From Pseudomonas hamedanensis (GTDB lineage Bacteria > Pseudomonadota > Gammaproteobacteria > Pseudomonadales > Pseudomonadaceae), in contig NZ_CP077091.1 of the NCBI RefSeq assembly GCF_014268595.2, positions 4,632,001 through 4,696,000 on the forward strand: a stretch of DNA of 64,000 nt. Direction: 5' to 3'. Below, one piece after another: positions 16,912-25,978 of the stretch. Position 1 is the first letter of the stretch; each line of letters begins with the position of its first letter. Below the pieces are notes generated by a model, which worked only from the letters and a program-made list of their open reading frames with translations, was not told the DNA's origin and did not search any database. A program made the translations under genes and the position numbers.

Positions 16912-18038
16912 GCCGAAGCCTCCGTGGTTTCCAGCACCGGTCTGGCCGCTTTACGCCGCACCACCCACAGATACACGCCGCTCGTCAGCACAACGATAGT
17001 CAGCACATCCAGCGTCGCCCAAAGGATTTTCATCGGCATGCCGCCGTAATCACCGAAGTGCAGCGGCTGCGACATGCCCATGGCGTCCATGTACCACGGG
17101 CGTTCGGCCACGGCGGTGACTTGCAGGGTCGTGGCATCGATCAGCACCGGCGTCAGCAGGTGCGAGGTGAGGTGCGTGCCGCCCTTCATGAACACCGAGT
17201 AATGGTGTTCGCTGGAGAATCGTGTGCCGGGGAAAGCGATGAAGTCGGGTTTCATGCCCGGTGCCACTTCAGCGGCGATATCGAGCAGGCGCGTGGCCGG
17301 TGCCAGTCTGGTTAGCGGCGGTGCATCGCGATACGGCGCGATCAGCGTGGTCAGCGCGTCGTTGCGCCACGCGGCGATCAGCAGGTCGGCGCAGGCGCTG
17401 ATCACCCCGGTCACGCCCACCACCAGGCACCACGTCAGGGTCACGACGCCAATCAGGTTATGCAGGTCGAGCCAGCGCAGGCGCGTGGATTTGTCCTGGC
17501 GCACGGTGCCGAACTTCAAGCGGCGCATGAACGGCAGGTACAGCACCGTTCCGGAGACAATCGCCACGACAAACAGCAGACCCATGAACGCCAGCAGCAG
17601 CTTGCCAGGCAATCCGGCAAACATGTCGACGTGCAGGCGCAGGATGAACAGCATCAAGCCGCCGTTGGCCGAAGGCGTTTCCAGCGCTTCACCGGTGCGC
17701 GCATCGAGCATGAACGTGTGGGAAGCGTTCGGCTCGGTGCCGGCGGTTTTTGCCATGATGGTCAGCACGGCGTTCGGCTCATCGTCGTCGAAGCCGAAGT
17801 ACTGCACGACGTCATCAGGGCGATGTTTTTCGGCCGCTGCGACCAACTGCGCCAGATTCAGCCGCGGTGTGTCGGCGGGCATCTCGCGCACTTCAGGTGC
17901 ATCGCCGAGCAGGTGCTCGATCTCGTGATGGAAAATCAGCGGCAGACCGGTCAATGCCAGCATCAGCAAAAACACGGTGCAGATCAGGCTGGTCCAGGTG
18001 TGGATGAACGACCAGCGACGAATTGTTTTACTTTTCAT
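16908..18038 (-). CDS. PepSY-associated membrane protein (PiuB-like)
   Basis: This 376-residue inner-membrane protein has an N-terminal helix (RRWSFIHTWTSLICTVFLLM) and three more helices near residues 145, 190 and 340, with two PepSY-like periplasmic regions between them (for example ALTGLPLIFHHEIEHLLGD). Relatives are encoded next to siderophore receptors and are thought to help reduce or release iron from ferrisiderophores. The start MKSKTIRR is supported by gaagg 7 bases upstream. It follows the TonB receptor on the same strand and overlaps a 59-residue membrane protein gene, consistent with one operon. Confidence 0.88.
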   Translation of the reverse strand: MKSKTIRRWSFIHTWTSLICTVFLLMLALTGLPLIFHHEIEHLLGDAPEVREMPADTPRLNLAQLVAAAEKHRPDDVVQYFGFDDDEPNAVLTIMAKTAGTEPNASHTFMLDARTGEALETPSANGGLMLFILRLHVDMFAGLPGKLLLAFMGLLFVVAIVSGTVLYLPFMRRLKFGTVRQDKSTRLRWLDLHNLIGVVTLTWCLVVGVTGVISACADLLIAAWRNDALTTLIAPYRDAPPLTRLAPATRLLDIAAEVAPGMKPDFIAFPGTRFSSEHHYSVFMKGGTHLTSHLLTPVLIDATTLQVTAVAERPWYMDAMGMSQPLHFGDYGGMPMKILWATLDVLTIVVLTSGVYLWVVRRKAARPVLETTEASA

Positions 18039-18112
18039 TTCATGACCTTCAAAAGCACCAAAGCCGTCCACGGAGGACGGCCTGGTAACAGGGCCTGTTT
18101 CAGCTCACTGGC

Positions 18113-20539
18113 TTACCATTTGTAAGTCGCGCTGGCGACCACGCTGCGCTGGTCGCCGTAATAGCAATAGAAGCCGTCGCAGGTGGAAATGTAGTCTTTA
18201 TCGAACAGGTTGGTCGCGTTGACTGCCAGCGACGCGCCTTTGAGGCTGTTGTCCAGGCGGCCGAGGTCGTAATGCACCGAAGCGTCGAACACGGTGTAGG
18301 CGTCAGCCTTGCCCAGCCAGGTGTTGGCCTTGTCGCCGTAGGTGTTGCCGGTGTAACGCACGCCGGCGCCCACGCCGAAACCGTCGAGCACGCCAGTGTG
18401 CCAGGTGTAGTCGGTCCACAGCGAGGCTTGCTGGTTCGGCATCAATTGCAGGCGGTTGCCCTTGTCGACGCCGTTCTGCACTTCGGACTTGGCCAGGGTG
18501 TAGGCGGCGATGATTTTCAGGTTGTCGGTCACGTCGGAGACCGCTTCCAGTTCCAGGCCCTTGACCTTCACTTCGCCGGCCTGGCTGGTGATCGAGACAT
18601 TGTTGACGAAGGTGTTGACCGACACGTTCTTCTGGGTGAGGTCATACACGGCGGCGGTCAGCAGGGTCTTGCTGCCCGGTGGCTGGTATTTGATACCCAG
18701 TTCCCACTGCTTGCCTTCGGTTGGCTTGAGCGAACCGGTCGAGGTGGCGTCAGCGCCCGTGGTCGGCTGGAAGGATTCGGCGTACGACAGGTACGGTACA
18801 AAGCCGTTGTCGAACACGTAGCTGAGCGCGGCGTTGCCGCTGAATTGTTTGTCGCGCTGGGTATTTGTCGCATCGCCCTTGTTGAAGAACTCAGTGCTGG
18901 TGTGCACCCAGTCTTCACGGCCGCCGAGGGTCAGGCGCCATTGGTCGAGGGCCATCTGGTCCTGCACATAGAGACCGGTCTGGAAGGTTTTCTGGTTGTA
19001 GTCGTAAAACGCTGTGGAGCGCGCCGGGCGCACGATCGGCTGGCCGTAGATCGGCGTGATCACGTTGGTGGTCAGGCCATCGCCGAAGATTGAGGTGTAG
19101 TTGGTGTTGCTGCGTTGGTGGTCCAGGCCCAGCAGCAGGGTGTGGCGGATATCACCGGTAGAGAAGTCGGCCTGGAAGTTGTTGTCGACGGCGAACTGGC
19201 TGATGTCCTCGTCGACGCTCGTGCTGGTGCGGCCGACGTTGCCCTGCTCATCCACGGTCGTGAACGGGTAGGAACCGGGCGTCAGCGACTGGAACGACAA
19301 ATCCGACTTGGTATAACGCAGGTTCTGCTTGAACTGCCAGACATCGTTCAACCGATGCTCAAAGGCGTAACCCAGCGCGTAGTAAGTGCGGTCGTAATAT
19401 TCCCAGTCCGGATCGCCGAGATTTTTATGGTGAGAAATATCACCGAACGGCGATTTGATTTTGGTGCCCTGGATCGGCAAAAACTGGCTGGTGATGCCGG
19501 TATCGTCGCGGGTGAACTGGCTCAGCAGGGTGAATTTGGTGTCGTCATCGATATTCCAGGTCAGGCTCGGCGCGATGTTGTAGCGCTTGTTGTCGACATG
19601 ATCGACCTGCGTGCCGCTGTCGCGCACCACGCCGCTGATGCCGTAGAGAAACTGCCCGGCGTCATCGATCTTGCCGGTGCTGGCAAAGTTGATCTGGCGG
19701 TGATTGTCGCTGCCGTATTGCAGCTGGATTTCGCTGCTGGCTTCGGCGCTGGGACGCCGGCTGACCATGTCGAGCAGGCCGCCCGGCGGGGTCTGGCCGT
19801 ACACCGACGAGGCCGGGCCGCGCAGCAGGGCGAGGCGGTCGAGGTTCCAGGTTTCCTGTTTCGGGTTGGCGTACACGCCCTTGGGCAGCGGCAGGCCATC
19901 GAGGAATTGGGTCGGTTCGAAACCGCGTACACGCAGCCAGTCAGCGCGCGTGTCGCTGCCGTAGCTGCTGGCGGTGATACCCGGCATGTAGCGCACGGCG
20001 TCATCGAGGCTGTGCACGCTGCGGTCGTCCATTTGCTGACGGGTGGCAACGGAAATCGAACGCGGTGCTTCGACCAGTGCGGTGTCGGTCTTGGTACCGG
20101 CGGCGGTGCGGGTCGCGGTATAGCCCTCGACCGGGCCCCAGGCACTTTCCAGGTTTTCCACGCCGATGATCGCGGTTTCCGGCAGGGCCATCGTGCCGTC
20201 GGGCACGGCCACCAGGGTGAAGGTGCCGGCGCTGCTTTGTTCCAGTTGCAGACCGGTGCCGCGCAGCGCTGCACGCAGGGCGCCGGCAGGGTCATATTGA
20301 CCGTTGACCGGCGCCGAGGTCTTGCCGGCCGCCAGCGACGGGTTCAGCGACAGCGCGAGGCCGCCCTGGCTGGCGATCTGGTTCAGCGTGGTCGACAGCG
20401 GCGCCGCCGGCAGGTTGTAGGCGCGCACGCTGGACGCTTGTTCAGCAGCGAGCAGCGGGCTGCTGATCAGCGGTGTCCCGCAAGCAATGGCAATGGCAAG
20501 CAGACTGGGACGCAACAAGGTGTCTAGCGAACGGGACAT
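18113..20539 (-). CDS. TonB-dependent siderophore receptor with signalling domain
   Basis: This 808-residue outer-membrane receptor has a signal peptide at residues 1-32 (ending SPLLAAEQ) and an STN signalling domain at about 38-110 (YNLPAAPLSTTLNQIASQGG). A plug lies at about 150-255 with VHSLDDAVRYMPGITASSYG and RGFEPTQFLDGLPLPKG. The 22-strand barrel ends in VVASATYKW with a terminal aromatic residue. The STN domain means it signals to an anti-sigma protein, almost certainly the FecR-like protein encoded just upstream. The ligand is a ferric siderophore, probably xenosiderophore, but cannot be named. aggag precedes the ATG by about 8 bases. Confidence 0.95.
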   Translation of the reverse strand: MSRSLDTLLRPSLLAIAIACGTPLISSPLLAAEQASSVRAYNLPAAPLSTTLNQIASQGGLALSLNPSLAAGKTSAPVNGQYDPAGALRAALRGTGLQLEQSSAGTFTLVAVPDGTMALPETAIIGVENLESAWGPVEGYTATRTAAGTKTDTALVEAPRSISVATRQQMDDRSVHSLDDAVRYMPGITASSYGSDTRADWLRVRGFEPTQFLDGLPLPKGVYANPKQETWNLDRLALLRGPASSVYGQTPPGGLLDMVSRRPSAEASSEIQLQYGSDNHRQINFASTGKIDDAGQFLYGISGVVRDSGTQVDHVDNKRYNIAPSLTWNIDDDTKFTLLSQFTRDDTGITSQFLPIQGTKIKSPFGDISHHKNLGDPDWEYYDRTYYALGYAFEHRLNDVWQFKQNLRYTKSDLSFQSLTPGSYPFTTVDEQGNVGRTSTSVDEDISQFAVDNNFQADFSTGDIRHTLLLGLDHQRSNTNYTSIFGDGLTTNVITPIYGQPIVRPARSTAFYDYNQKTFQTGLYVQDQMALDQWRLTLGGREDWVHTSTEFFNKGDATNTQRDKQFSGNAALSYVFDNGFVPYLSYAESFQPTTGADATSTGSLKPTEGKQWELGIKYQPPGSKTLLTAAVYDLTQKNVSVNTFVNNVSITSQAGEVKVKGLELEAVSDVTDNLKIIAAYTLAKSEVQNGVDKGNRLQLMPNQQASLWTDYTWHTGVLDGFGVGAGVRYTGNTYGDKANTWLGKADAYTVFDASVHYDLGRLDNSLKGASLAVNATNLFDKDYISTCDGFYCYYGDQRSVVASATYKW

Positions 20540-20683
20540 ACGGCGGCTCCTGAATGGAAATATTTCTCAATTGCCTGTGTGCCGGACGAGATTCGAAAAG
20601 TGATAGGGCTGGGTGGAAATTATTTCGGTTTACCGGGGCTGCCGATATCTGGGTTGAGCCTGTTTCTGGTGCTGTGGCTAACG

Positions 20684-20762
20684 GCCCATTCGCGAGCAAG
20701 CCCGCTCCCACAAGGAGAATGCATTTCAAATGTGGGAGGGGGCTTGCTCCCGAAGGCGGCCG
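20684..20762. repeat. REP pair between FecR-like gene and receptor gene
   Basis: Imperfect inverted copies of the cgcgagcaagcccgctccca word (20690-20711 and 20730-20752) lie 145 bp upstream of the receptor start. The second arm has a ggggcttgctccc variant. Confidence 0.85.
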
Positions 20763-20775
20763 CTCAGACGCCGCA

Positions 20776-21750
20776 TTACTCGGGTTTGGTCTCAGCCTTC
20801 GCCACGGTCACCCAATACTGTGTGTGCCGCTCGATCTGCACCGGCAGGGTCGGCAGCAATGCGCTCAGGGCTTTTTCGGTGTCATGCAACGGGAAGCTGC
20901 CGGTGATGCGCAGATCCGCCACGTCCGGCGCCACGCCCAGATGGCCGCGCCGATAGCGTCCCAGCTCCTGCACCAGATCCCCTAGCCGCGCGTTGTCCAC
21001 CACCAGCATGCCGCGCGTCCACGCATCGGCGCCGGGGTTGAGCGCGACAATTGAGCCTAGCCCGTCGCTGCGCAACAGCGCTTGCTGGCCTTCGCGCAGA
21101 ATCTGTTCTGCCGGATTGCCTTGCGCCTGTGCGGCGACCGCCGACTGCAACACGCTCAGGCGCGTGCCTTGCTCTTCGCGCTTGACCAGAAACCGTGTAC
21201 CCAGGGCGCGCATGCTGCCTTCGCGGGTTTCGACGATGAACGGCCGCGCATCGCCATGGCCAGTCTCGACGAGGATTTCGCCTTCCTGCAGCACGACCAA
21301 ACGGCGCTGCTCATCGAAGCGCACATCCACCGCGCTGTGGGTGTTGAGATTGAGCAGGGTGCCGTCGGGCAAGCGCAGGGTGCGCTGTTCGCCGGTGGCG
21401 GTGCGCTGATCGGCGAGCCAGTAGTCCAGCGGCAGATAACGCTCACTGACAAATAACCCCAGACCGATGATCACGACGACGCTGGCCAGCCCGCTGCCGA
21501 GTTTGCGCACGCGCCGACGGATGCCTTCGCGCGATTGCAGCAACGCACTTCGGGCCGGGCCCTTGGCAACGCTGAAGCGCTGATCGAGCATGCCCAACTG
21601 GCGCCAGGCACGGGCGTGTTCTTCATGGGCCGCGTGCCATTTGGCGAACTCCTCGCGTTCCAGCGCGGTGCTCGAATCGAGGGTCAACTGCCAGGCAATC
21701 GCCGCGTCCAGCACATGGGCCGGTACCGGTCTGGAACTGGCCGGGCTCAT
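20776..21750 (-). CDS. FecR-family sigma factor regulator
   Basis: This 324-residue inner-membrane regulator has a cytoplasmic N-terminal DUF4880-type region (residues 1-85, AAIAWQLTLDSSTALEREEF and WHAAHEEHARAWRQL). One membrane helix lies at about 88-108 (LASVVVIIGLGLFV). The periplasmic FecR domain has TLRLPDGTLLNLNTHSAVDV and FIVETREGSMRALGTRFLV. The C-terminal part resembles an STN fold and would meet the receptor. It holds or activates the sigma factor depending on siderophore binding. Its ATG overlaps the sigma stop (21747-21750). Confidence 0.94.
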   Translation of the reverse strand: MSPASSRPVPAHVLDAAIAWQLTLDSSTALEREEFAKWHAAHEEHARAWRQLGMLDQRFSVAKGPARSALLQSREGIRRRVRKLGSGLASVVVIIGLGLFVSERYLPLDYWLADQRTATGEQRTLRLPDGTLLNLNTHSAVDVRFDEQRRLVVLQEGEILVETGHGDARPFIVETREGSMRALGTRFLVKREEQGTRLSVLQSAVAAQAQGNPAEQILREGQQALLRSDGLGSIVALNPGADAWTRGMLVVDNARLGDLVQELGRYRRGHLGVAPDVADLRITGSFPLHDTEKALSALLPTLPVQIERHTQYWVTVAKAETKPE

Positions 21751-22265
21751 GTCGGCTCACCGTACAGCGCCACGTAACACTGGCGCAGGCCTTGCGCCAG
21801 ATACTGCCGCACGCGCGGCACCGAGACGCCCAGCTTGTCGGCGATTTCGGCGTGGCTGAGGCCATCGAGGCGGTTATACAGGAAGGCGGCGCGGGCCTTG
21901 GTCGACAGCTTGCCGAGCAGGCGGTCGATGGCCTTGAGGTCGTCGAGGATCATCTGCTGTTCTTCCACCGACGGTTGTTCGCCTGCGGGGATCAGCATCA
22001 ACTCGGTGAGGTAGGCCTGTTCCAGCGCGGCGCGGCGGAAGTAATCGAACAGCAGGCCTTTGGCGATCGCCACCAGAAACGCCCGTGGTTCGCGTGGTGT
22101 CAGCAGTTCGTCGCGGTTGAGCAGGCGCACAAACGTGTCTTGGCTCAAGTCCTCGGCGCGTTGCGGGCAGGCGACATTGCGCCGCAACCACGCCAGCAGC
22201 CAAGCGCGATGATCGCGATACATCGCACCGACGAGCTCACTGCGGGGACTTGGGACTGACGACAC
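21747..22265 (-). CDS. FecI-type ECF sigma factor
   Basis: This 172-residue RNA polymerase sigma factor has region 2 in YRDHRAWLLAWLRRN and CPQRAEDLSQDTFVRLL. Region 4 has GLSHAEIADKLGVSVPRVRQ, a helix-turn-helix that reads the -35 element. It would direct transcription of the nearby receptor gene when the siderophore is bound. The start at 22265 is GTG; the ATG at 22223 is a shorter alternative that loses little. It is translationally coupled to the FecR-like gene. A palindrome at 22297-22311 lies 30 bases upstream and may be a Fur or other operator. Confidence 0.93.
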   Translation of the reverse strand: MSSVPSPRSELVGAMYRDHRAWLLAWLRRNVACPQRAEDLSQDTFVRLLNRDELLTPREPRAFLVAIAKGLLFDYFRRAALEQAYLTELMLIPAGEQPSVEEQQMILDDLKAIDRLLGKLSTKARAAFLYNRLDGLSHAEIADKLGVSVPRVRQYLAQGLRQCYVALYGEPT

Positions 22266-22296
22266 CGGACATCACCGATTGGGAAATATTAACTAA

Positions 22297-22311
22297 CGCG
22301 AATTGTTCGCG
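22297..22311. promoter_or_regulatory. Palindrome upstream of the FecI-type gene
   Basis: cgcgaa and ttcgcg arms surround a ttg centre, 32 bases before the GTG start. In an A/T-rich setting, the position suits an operator. Iron-uptake sigma genes are usually Fur-controlled, and some Pseudomonas Fur sites have a similar shape, but the match to the classic Fur consensus is poor. Confidence 0.35.
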
Positions 22312-22379
22312 ATTCTGGCAGAGGTGGGAATGGTTAGCAATTGGCCACTGGTCAGGTGATATGAGGCAATGCGCTGCCT

Positions 22380-22411
22380 TGTGGGAGCGAGCCTGCTCGC
22401 GAAGGCGGCCG
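22380..22411. repeat. Single REP arm
   Basis: One copy of the gtgggagcgagcctgctcgc word occurs without an inverted partner. It lies between the exonuclease 3' end and the sigma gene promoter region. Confidence 0.75.
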
Positions 22412-22427
22412 GACAGGCGTCGAAAAG

Positions 22428-23135
22428 CTAAAAGGACGGTGCCTGCTGCCGTCGCTTCCACTGACCCAGCCGCTGCTGCAAATTCAACGGACTATGAATC
22501 TGCTGCGCCCGCGCCCGGCTGAACAGAATCAACGCCAGTTCCGCCGTGGCCAGCGCATCGGCACTCGCGTTATGCCGCTCGAACACTTCAAGCCGGAACC
22601 ACTCGATCCATTCATCCAGGCCGGCTTCGCGAATGTTCGCTTGTGGACACAGCAATGGCGCGATATCCGCCACATCCAGAAACACATGCTGCAACTTATG
22701 CCCCAGATGTTCCTTCAACGCGCGCCCGAGCATGTGCTGATCGAACGGCGCATGAAACGCCAGCAGCGGGCTGTCGCCGACAAACTCCATGAACTCCACG
22801 AGGGCCTCGGCCGGGTCACTGCCGGCGGCAATCGCATTTGGCCCCAACCCGTGAATCAGCACGCTAGGGCTGAGCTTCAACTCACGGCATTGCAAGGTGC
22901 GCTCGAACTGCTGGCTGAAATCAATCGCTCCGTCCTCGATGGCCACCGCGCCGATCGACAGTACGCGGTCCTTGTTGATATTGAGGCCTGTGGTTTCCAG
23001 ATCCAGGACTACCCAACGCTGCTCGCGCAGGCTGCATTCGCTCGGCCCGGTGATGACTGACAACTTTGCCAGACGCTGTTGCAGAGCCGCCGACACTACA
23101 GGACTGGCAGGGCGCAGCCAGGAAAACAGGCTCAT
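22428..23135 (-). CDS. DnaQ-like DEDDh 3'-5' exonuclease
   Basis: This 235-residue cytoplasmic nuclease of the DNA polymerase III epsilon type has Exo I in WVVLDLETTGLNINKDRV (Asp-Glu), Exo II in LLAFHAPFDQHMLGRAL (Asp) and Exo III in RHNASADALATAELALIL (His-Asp), so the catalytic set is complete. It is not the replicative DnaQ, since it lacks the usual C-terminal polymerase-binding tail. Its ATG overlaps the stop of the DUF294 protein gene (23132-23135), so the two are made together. This pair often lies near acetate permease genes in pseudomonads, but no permease is present here. Confidence 0.93.
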   Translation of the reverse strand: MSLFSWLRPASPVVSAALQQRLAKLSVITGPSECSLREQRWVVLDLETTGLNINKDRVLSIGAVAIEDGAIDFSQQFERTLQCRELKLSPSVLIHGLGPNAIAAGSDPAEALVEFMEFVGDSPLLAFHAPFDQHMLGRALKEHLGHKLQHVFLDVADIAPLLCPQANIREAGLDEWIEWFRLEVFERHNASADALATAELALILFSRARAQQIHSPLNLQQRLGQWKRRQQAPSF

Positions 23136-25066
23136 AGCTGATACCGCAAGGTCAGGCTGCTTTGCAGACGCTGCGCCTGGCGCAGGGATTCACGCAGGAT
23201 GCGCCGGTCCAGATGATTGAGGCTGTCGGGATCGACGCGGTTGGAATACGGCAGATTTTCGCGGGTCTGTAATTGATGCTGTTGCATCCGCGTTTGCTGA
23301 ATGAAGTGATAGGCCTCTTCATACGCCGCGCCGTCTAGCGGTTCGATCACCTCTTTGTCCACCAGTTGGCGGAAGCGTTCGAGGGTGTTGTTGGCGTCGA
23401 TGCCGTTGGCCAGCGCCAGCAAGCGGGCGCCATCCACGAACGGCGTCAGGCCTTGGATTTTCAGATCCAGCGTGGCTTTCTCGCCATTCTTGCGTGCCAG
23501 CACGAACTCACGGAATCGGCCCACCGGCGGGCGATTGCGCAGCGCGTTTTCAGCCAGCATGCGCTGGAACAAACGGTTGTCGCCGACCTGCTCGAGAATG
23601 CCTCTGCGCAATTGCCCGCAGCCTTGCTCATCGCCCCAGACCACGCGCAGGTCGAAATAAATGCTTGAGCCCAACAGGTTCTCTGGCGTCGCTTCTCGAA
23701 TAAATGCCGCGAAGCGCCGCGCCCATTCGGCCCGCGACAGGCATAGCTCGGGGTTGCCGGCCATGATGTTGCCCTTGCACAGGGTGAAGCCACACTGCGC
23801 CAGACTCTGGTTGATCTGCTGGGCAATCGGCAGCAACTTGCCGCGAATCTCCGCCGCGTGCACCGCATCGCGGGCGTCGAACAGGATGCCGTTGTCCTGA
23901 TCGGTGTGCAGCGTTTGCTCGCGGCGACCTTCGCTGCCGAAACACAACCAGCTGAACGGCACGCCGGGATCGCCTTTTTCGGCGAGGGTCAGTTCGATCA
24001 CCCGGCATACGGTGTGATCGTTGAGCAAGGTGATGATGTGAGTGATCTGCGTCGAGGATGCGCCGTGGGCGAGCATGCGTTCGACCAGTTGGCCGATCTC
24101 ACCGCGCAGGATCACCAGTTGCTCAACCCGCTGGGCACTGCGAATCGTTCGGGCCAAGTGGACCAGATCGACCCGTTGCAGACTGAACAGGTCGCGCTCG
24201 GAGACCACGCCACAAAGACGCTGATCCTTGACCAGGCAAACGTGCGCAATGTGCCGCTCGGTCATGGCGATCGCCGCATCGAATGCGCTGTGATCCGGTG
24301 ACAGATAAAACGGCGCGCGGGTCATGTGCCGTTCGATGGGATCGCTGAAATCGCCGGCACCTTCGGCCACCACATGGCGCAGATCGCGCAGAGTAAAAAT
24401 TCCCAGCGGCGCCTTGTGCTCATCCACCGCGACGATGCTGCCGACCTGTTGCTCGTGCATCAGCTTTACCGCCTCGCGCAATGGCGTGTCCGCGCTGCAC
24501 GTTACCGGATGCCGCATCGCCAGCTCACCCAGACGGGTGTTCAGCGAATATTGCGTGCCGAGGGTTTCCACGGCTTTTTGCTGCACCTGCTGATTAACCT
24601 GATCGAGCAGGCTGCTGACCCCGCGCAAAGCGAAATCACGGAAGGTGCTGGAGAGCGCGAACAGTTTGATGAACGCCAGTTTGTTCAGTTGCAGGCAAAA
24701 AGTATCTTCACCCGCCAGATGTTCGGTGCGTGTGGCGCGCTCACCGAGCAGGGCCGCCAGCGGAAAGCATTCGCCGGTGGTGATTTCAAAGGTGGTTTCG
24801 GTGCCGGGTTTGGTGATGTGCTGGCGTTCGCCGACCACGCGACCCTGCTTGACAATATGGAAATGTTCGACCGGGCCGTCGGCGGGTTTGATGATGCTCT
24901 CGCCCTGGGCGAAAAAACGCAGCTGACATTGCTCCACCAGATAAGCGAGGTGGGCGTGTTCCATCTGATTGAAGGGCGGGAAGCGCTGGAGGAATTGCAG
25001 GGTGCCCTGAATATTCTGCAAAACCGCGGTTTTCCCTGCCTGGGTGAAGGCGTCCGCTTTACTCAT
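23132..25066 (-). CDS. cNMP-binding / CBS / DUF294 nucleotidyltransferase-like protein
   Basis: This 644-residue cytoplasmic protein has three parts. A cyclic-nucleotide-binding domain covers about residues 20-140 (FFAQGESIIKPADGPVEHFH). A CBS pair covers about 160-280 (LREAVKLMHEQQVGSIVAVD and HVCLVKDQRLCGVVSERDLF). The C-terminal half is the DUF294 nucleotidyltransferase-like region with LCFGSEGRREQTLHTDQDNG near residue 385 and a helical domain. The GSxGR...D-x-D pattern is intact, so nucleotide transfer is possible. The start MSKADAFTQAG is chosen; MVMSK two codons upstream is possible. Function is probably signal-sensing. It is coupled to the exonuclease and divergent from a CheY-like regulator. 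Confidence 0.9.
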   Translation of the reverse strand: MSKADAFTQAGKTAVLQNIQGTLQFLQRFPPFNQMEHAHLAYLVEQCQLRFFAQGESIIKPADGPVEHFHIVKQGRVVGERQHITKPGTETTFEITTGECFPLAALLGERATRTEHLAGEDTFCLQLNKLAFIKLFALSSTFRDFALRGVSSLLDQVNQQVQQKAVETLGTQYSLNTRLGELAMRHPVTCSADTPLREAVKLMHEQQVGSIVAVDEHKAPLGIFTLRDLRHVVAEGAGDFSDPIERHMTRAPFYLSPDHSAFDAAIAMTERHIAHVCLVKDQRLCGVVSERDLFSLQRVDLVHLARTIRSAQRVEQLVILRGEIGQLVERMLAHGASSTQITHIITLLNDHTVCRVIELTLAEKGDPGVPFSWLCFGSEGRREQTLHTDQDNGILFDARDAVHAAEIRGKLLPIAQQINQSLAQCGFTLCKGNIMAGNPELCLSRAEWARRFAAFIREATPENLLGSSIYFDLRVVWGDEQGCGQLRRGILEQVGDNRLFQRMLAENALRNRPPVGRFREFVLARKNGEKATLDLKIQGLTPFVDGARLLALANGIDANNTLERFRQLVDKEVIEPLDGAAYEEAYHFIQQTRMQQHQLQTRENLPYSNRVDPDSLNHLDRRILRESLRQAQRLQSSLTLRYQL

Positions 25067-25323
25067 AACCATTACCGCAGTCTTTTTCGAATTGTTGTTG
25101 TCGGATCGTGGCAACCATGGTCTTCCCCCACAGGCGGGGTGCCCATTGGACGTAAGTCTAGGTTTTGCCACCATTGGCAACATTTCGGAAATACCCTACG
25201 CAAAAGCCCGGAAAAGCGTGCCGTTGCCCCTTGGAAAAAAATCCGACGAAGTGCACATTGAAGCGCTGTCTGGCGATGTCTGACGACTTGCCAGATGATT
25301 GTTTGGAACACTTAGAGAACGCC

Positions 25324-25770
25324 ATGTCCGACCACGATATTTTGAGCGATGCCGAGCGTGAAGCGCTCAGCGCAGTGATGCTCGAACCCGATCTGCCGCC
25401 GCAGCGTGTCTTGATCGTCGATGACGACAAGGATGCCCGGGAACTGTTGTCGGAAATTCTCGCGCTGGACGGGATTCGCTGCATGACCGCGGCCAGCGGT
25501 GAAACCGCGCTGAAAATGCTCGACGAAAAGCCTTCGATCGGGTTGGTGATTACCGATCTGCGCATGGGCAACGTCGATGGCCTGGAGCTGATCCGGCAGG
25601 TTCGCGAGTCTGTGAGGGCAGCGATGCCGATCATCATTGTCTCCGGCGATGCCGACGTGAAAGACGCGATCGAGGCGATGCATCTGAGCGTGGTGGATTT
25701 TCTGCTCAAGCCGATTGATACAGTGAAGCTGCTCGGTCTGGTGAAACACGAATTGGGTATAGAACCCTGA
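25324..25770 (+). CDS. CheY-like response regulator, receiver only
   Basis: This 148-residue protein has one receiver domain (about residues 28-145) and no output domain. The acidic pocket is VLIVDDDKDARE, the phospho-acceptor is D78 in VITDLRMGNVDGLE, and the switch residues are IIIVSGDADVKDA and FLLKPID. The first 25 residues form a short helical extension. The ATG at 25324 is favoured by agagaacgcc upstream; an in-frame ATG at 25276 lacks a ribosome site. No kinase is encoded nearby. It is divergent from the cNMP/CBS/DUF294 gene, with which it may share a pathway. Confidence 0.9.
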   Translation: MSDHDILSDAEREALSAVMLEPDLPPQRVLIVDDDKDARELLSEILALDGIRCMTAASGETALKMLDEKPSIGLVITDLRMGNVDGLELIRQVRESVRAAMPIIIVSGDADVKDAIEAMHLSVVDFLLKPIDTVKLLGLVKHELGIEP

Positions 25771-25792
25771 CATTGCGAACCAACGAAAATCC

Positions 25793-25887
25793 AATGTGGG
25801 AGCGGGCTTGCTCGCGAATGCGGACCGGCATTCAACATTGATGTCGACAGACAGGGCGTTTTCGCGAGCAAGCCCGCTCCCACATTG
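25793..25887. repeat. REP pair between convergent genes
   Basis: Inverted copies of the aatgtgggagcgggcttgct word (25793-25818 and 25862-25887) have a 43-base spacer that contains a caacattgatgt near-palindrome, as in the elements at 16636 and 30543. Confidence 0.88.
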
Positions 25888-25923
25888 GCTCTCGAGTGAT
25901 AGTAGAATTTCGGTTCTCCAATG

Positions 25924-25957
25924 AAAAAGGCCCTGATCTCTCGATCAGGGCCTTTTT
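25924..25957. terminator. Bidirectional terminator of glcB and the response regulator
   Basis: A perfect 15-bp stem with A and T runs (aaaaaggccctgatc at 25924-25938, its complement at 25943-25957) and a tctc loop. The stem has T tails on both strands, so it can end both the regulator transcript and glcB, whose stop is 22 bases away. Confidence 0.92.
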
Positions 25958-25978
25958 CGTTTCCAGCATCAGCGCAAA

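Noticed and set aside
19115..20527. 470-codon plus-strand ORF opposite the TonB receptor
   Set aside because: Antisense shadow. The minus-strand receptor has signal peptide, plug and C-terminal aromatic residue.
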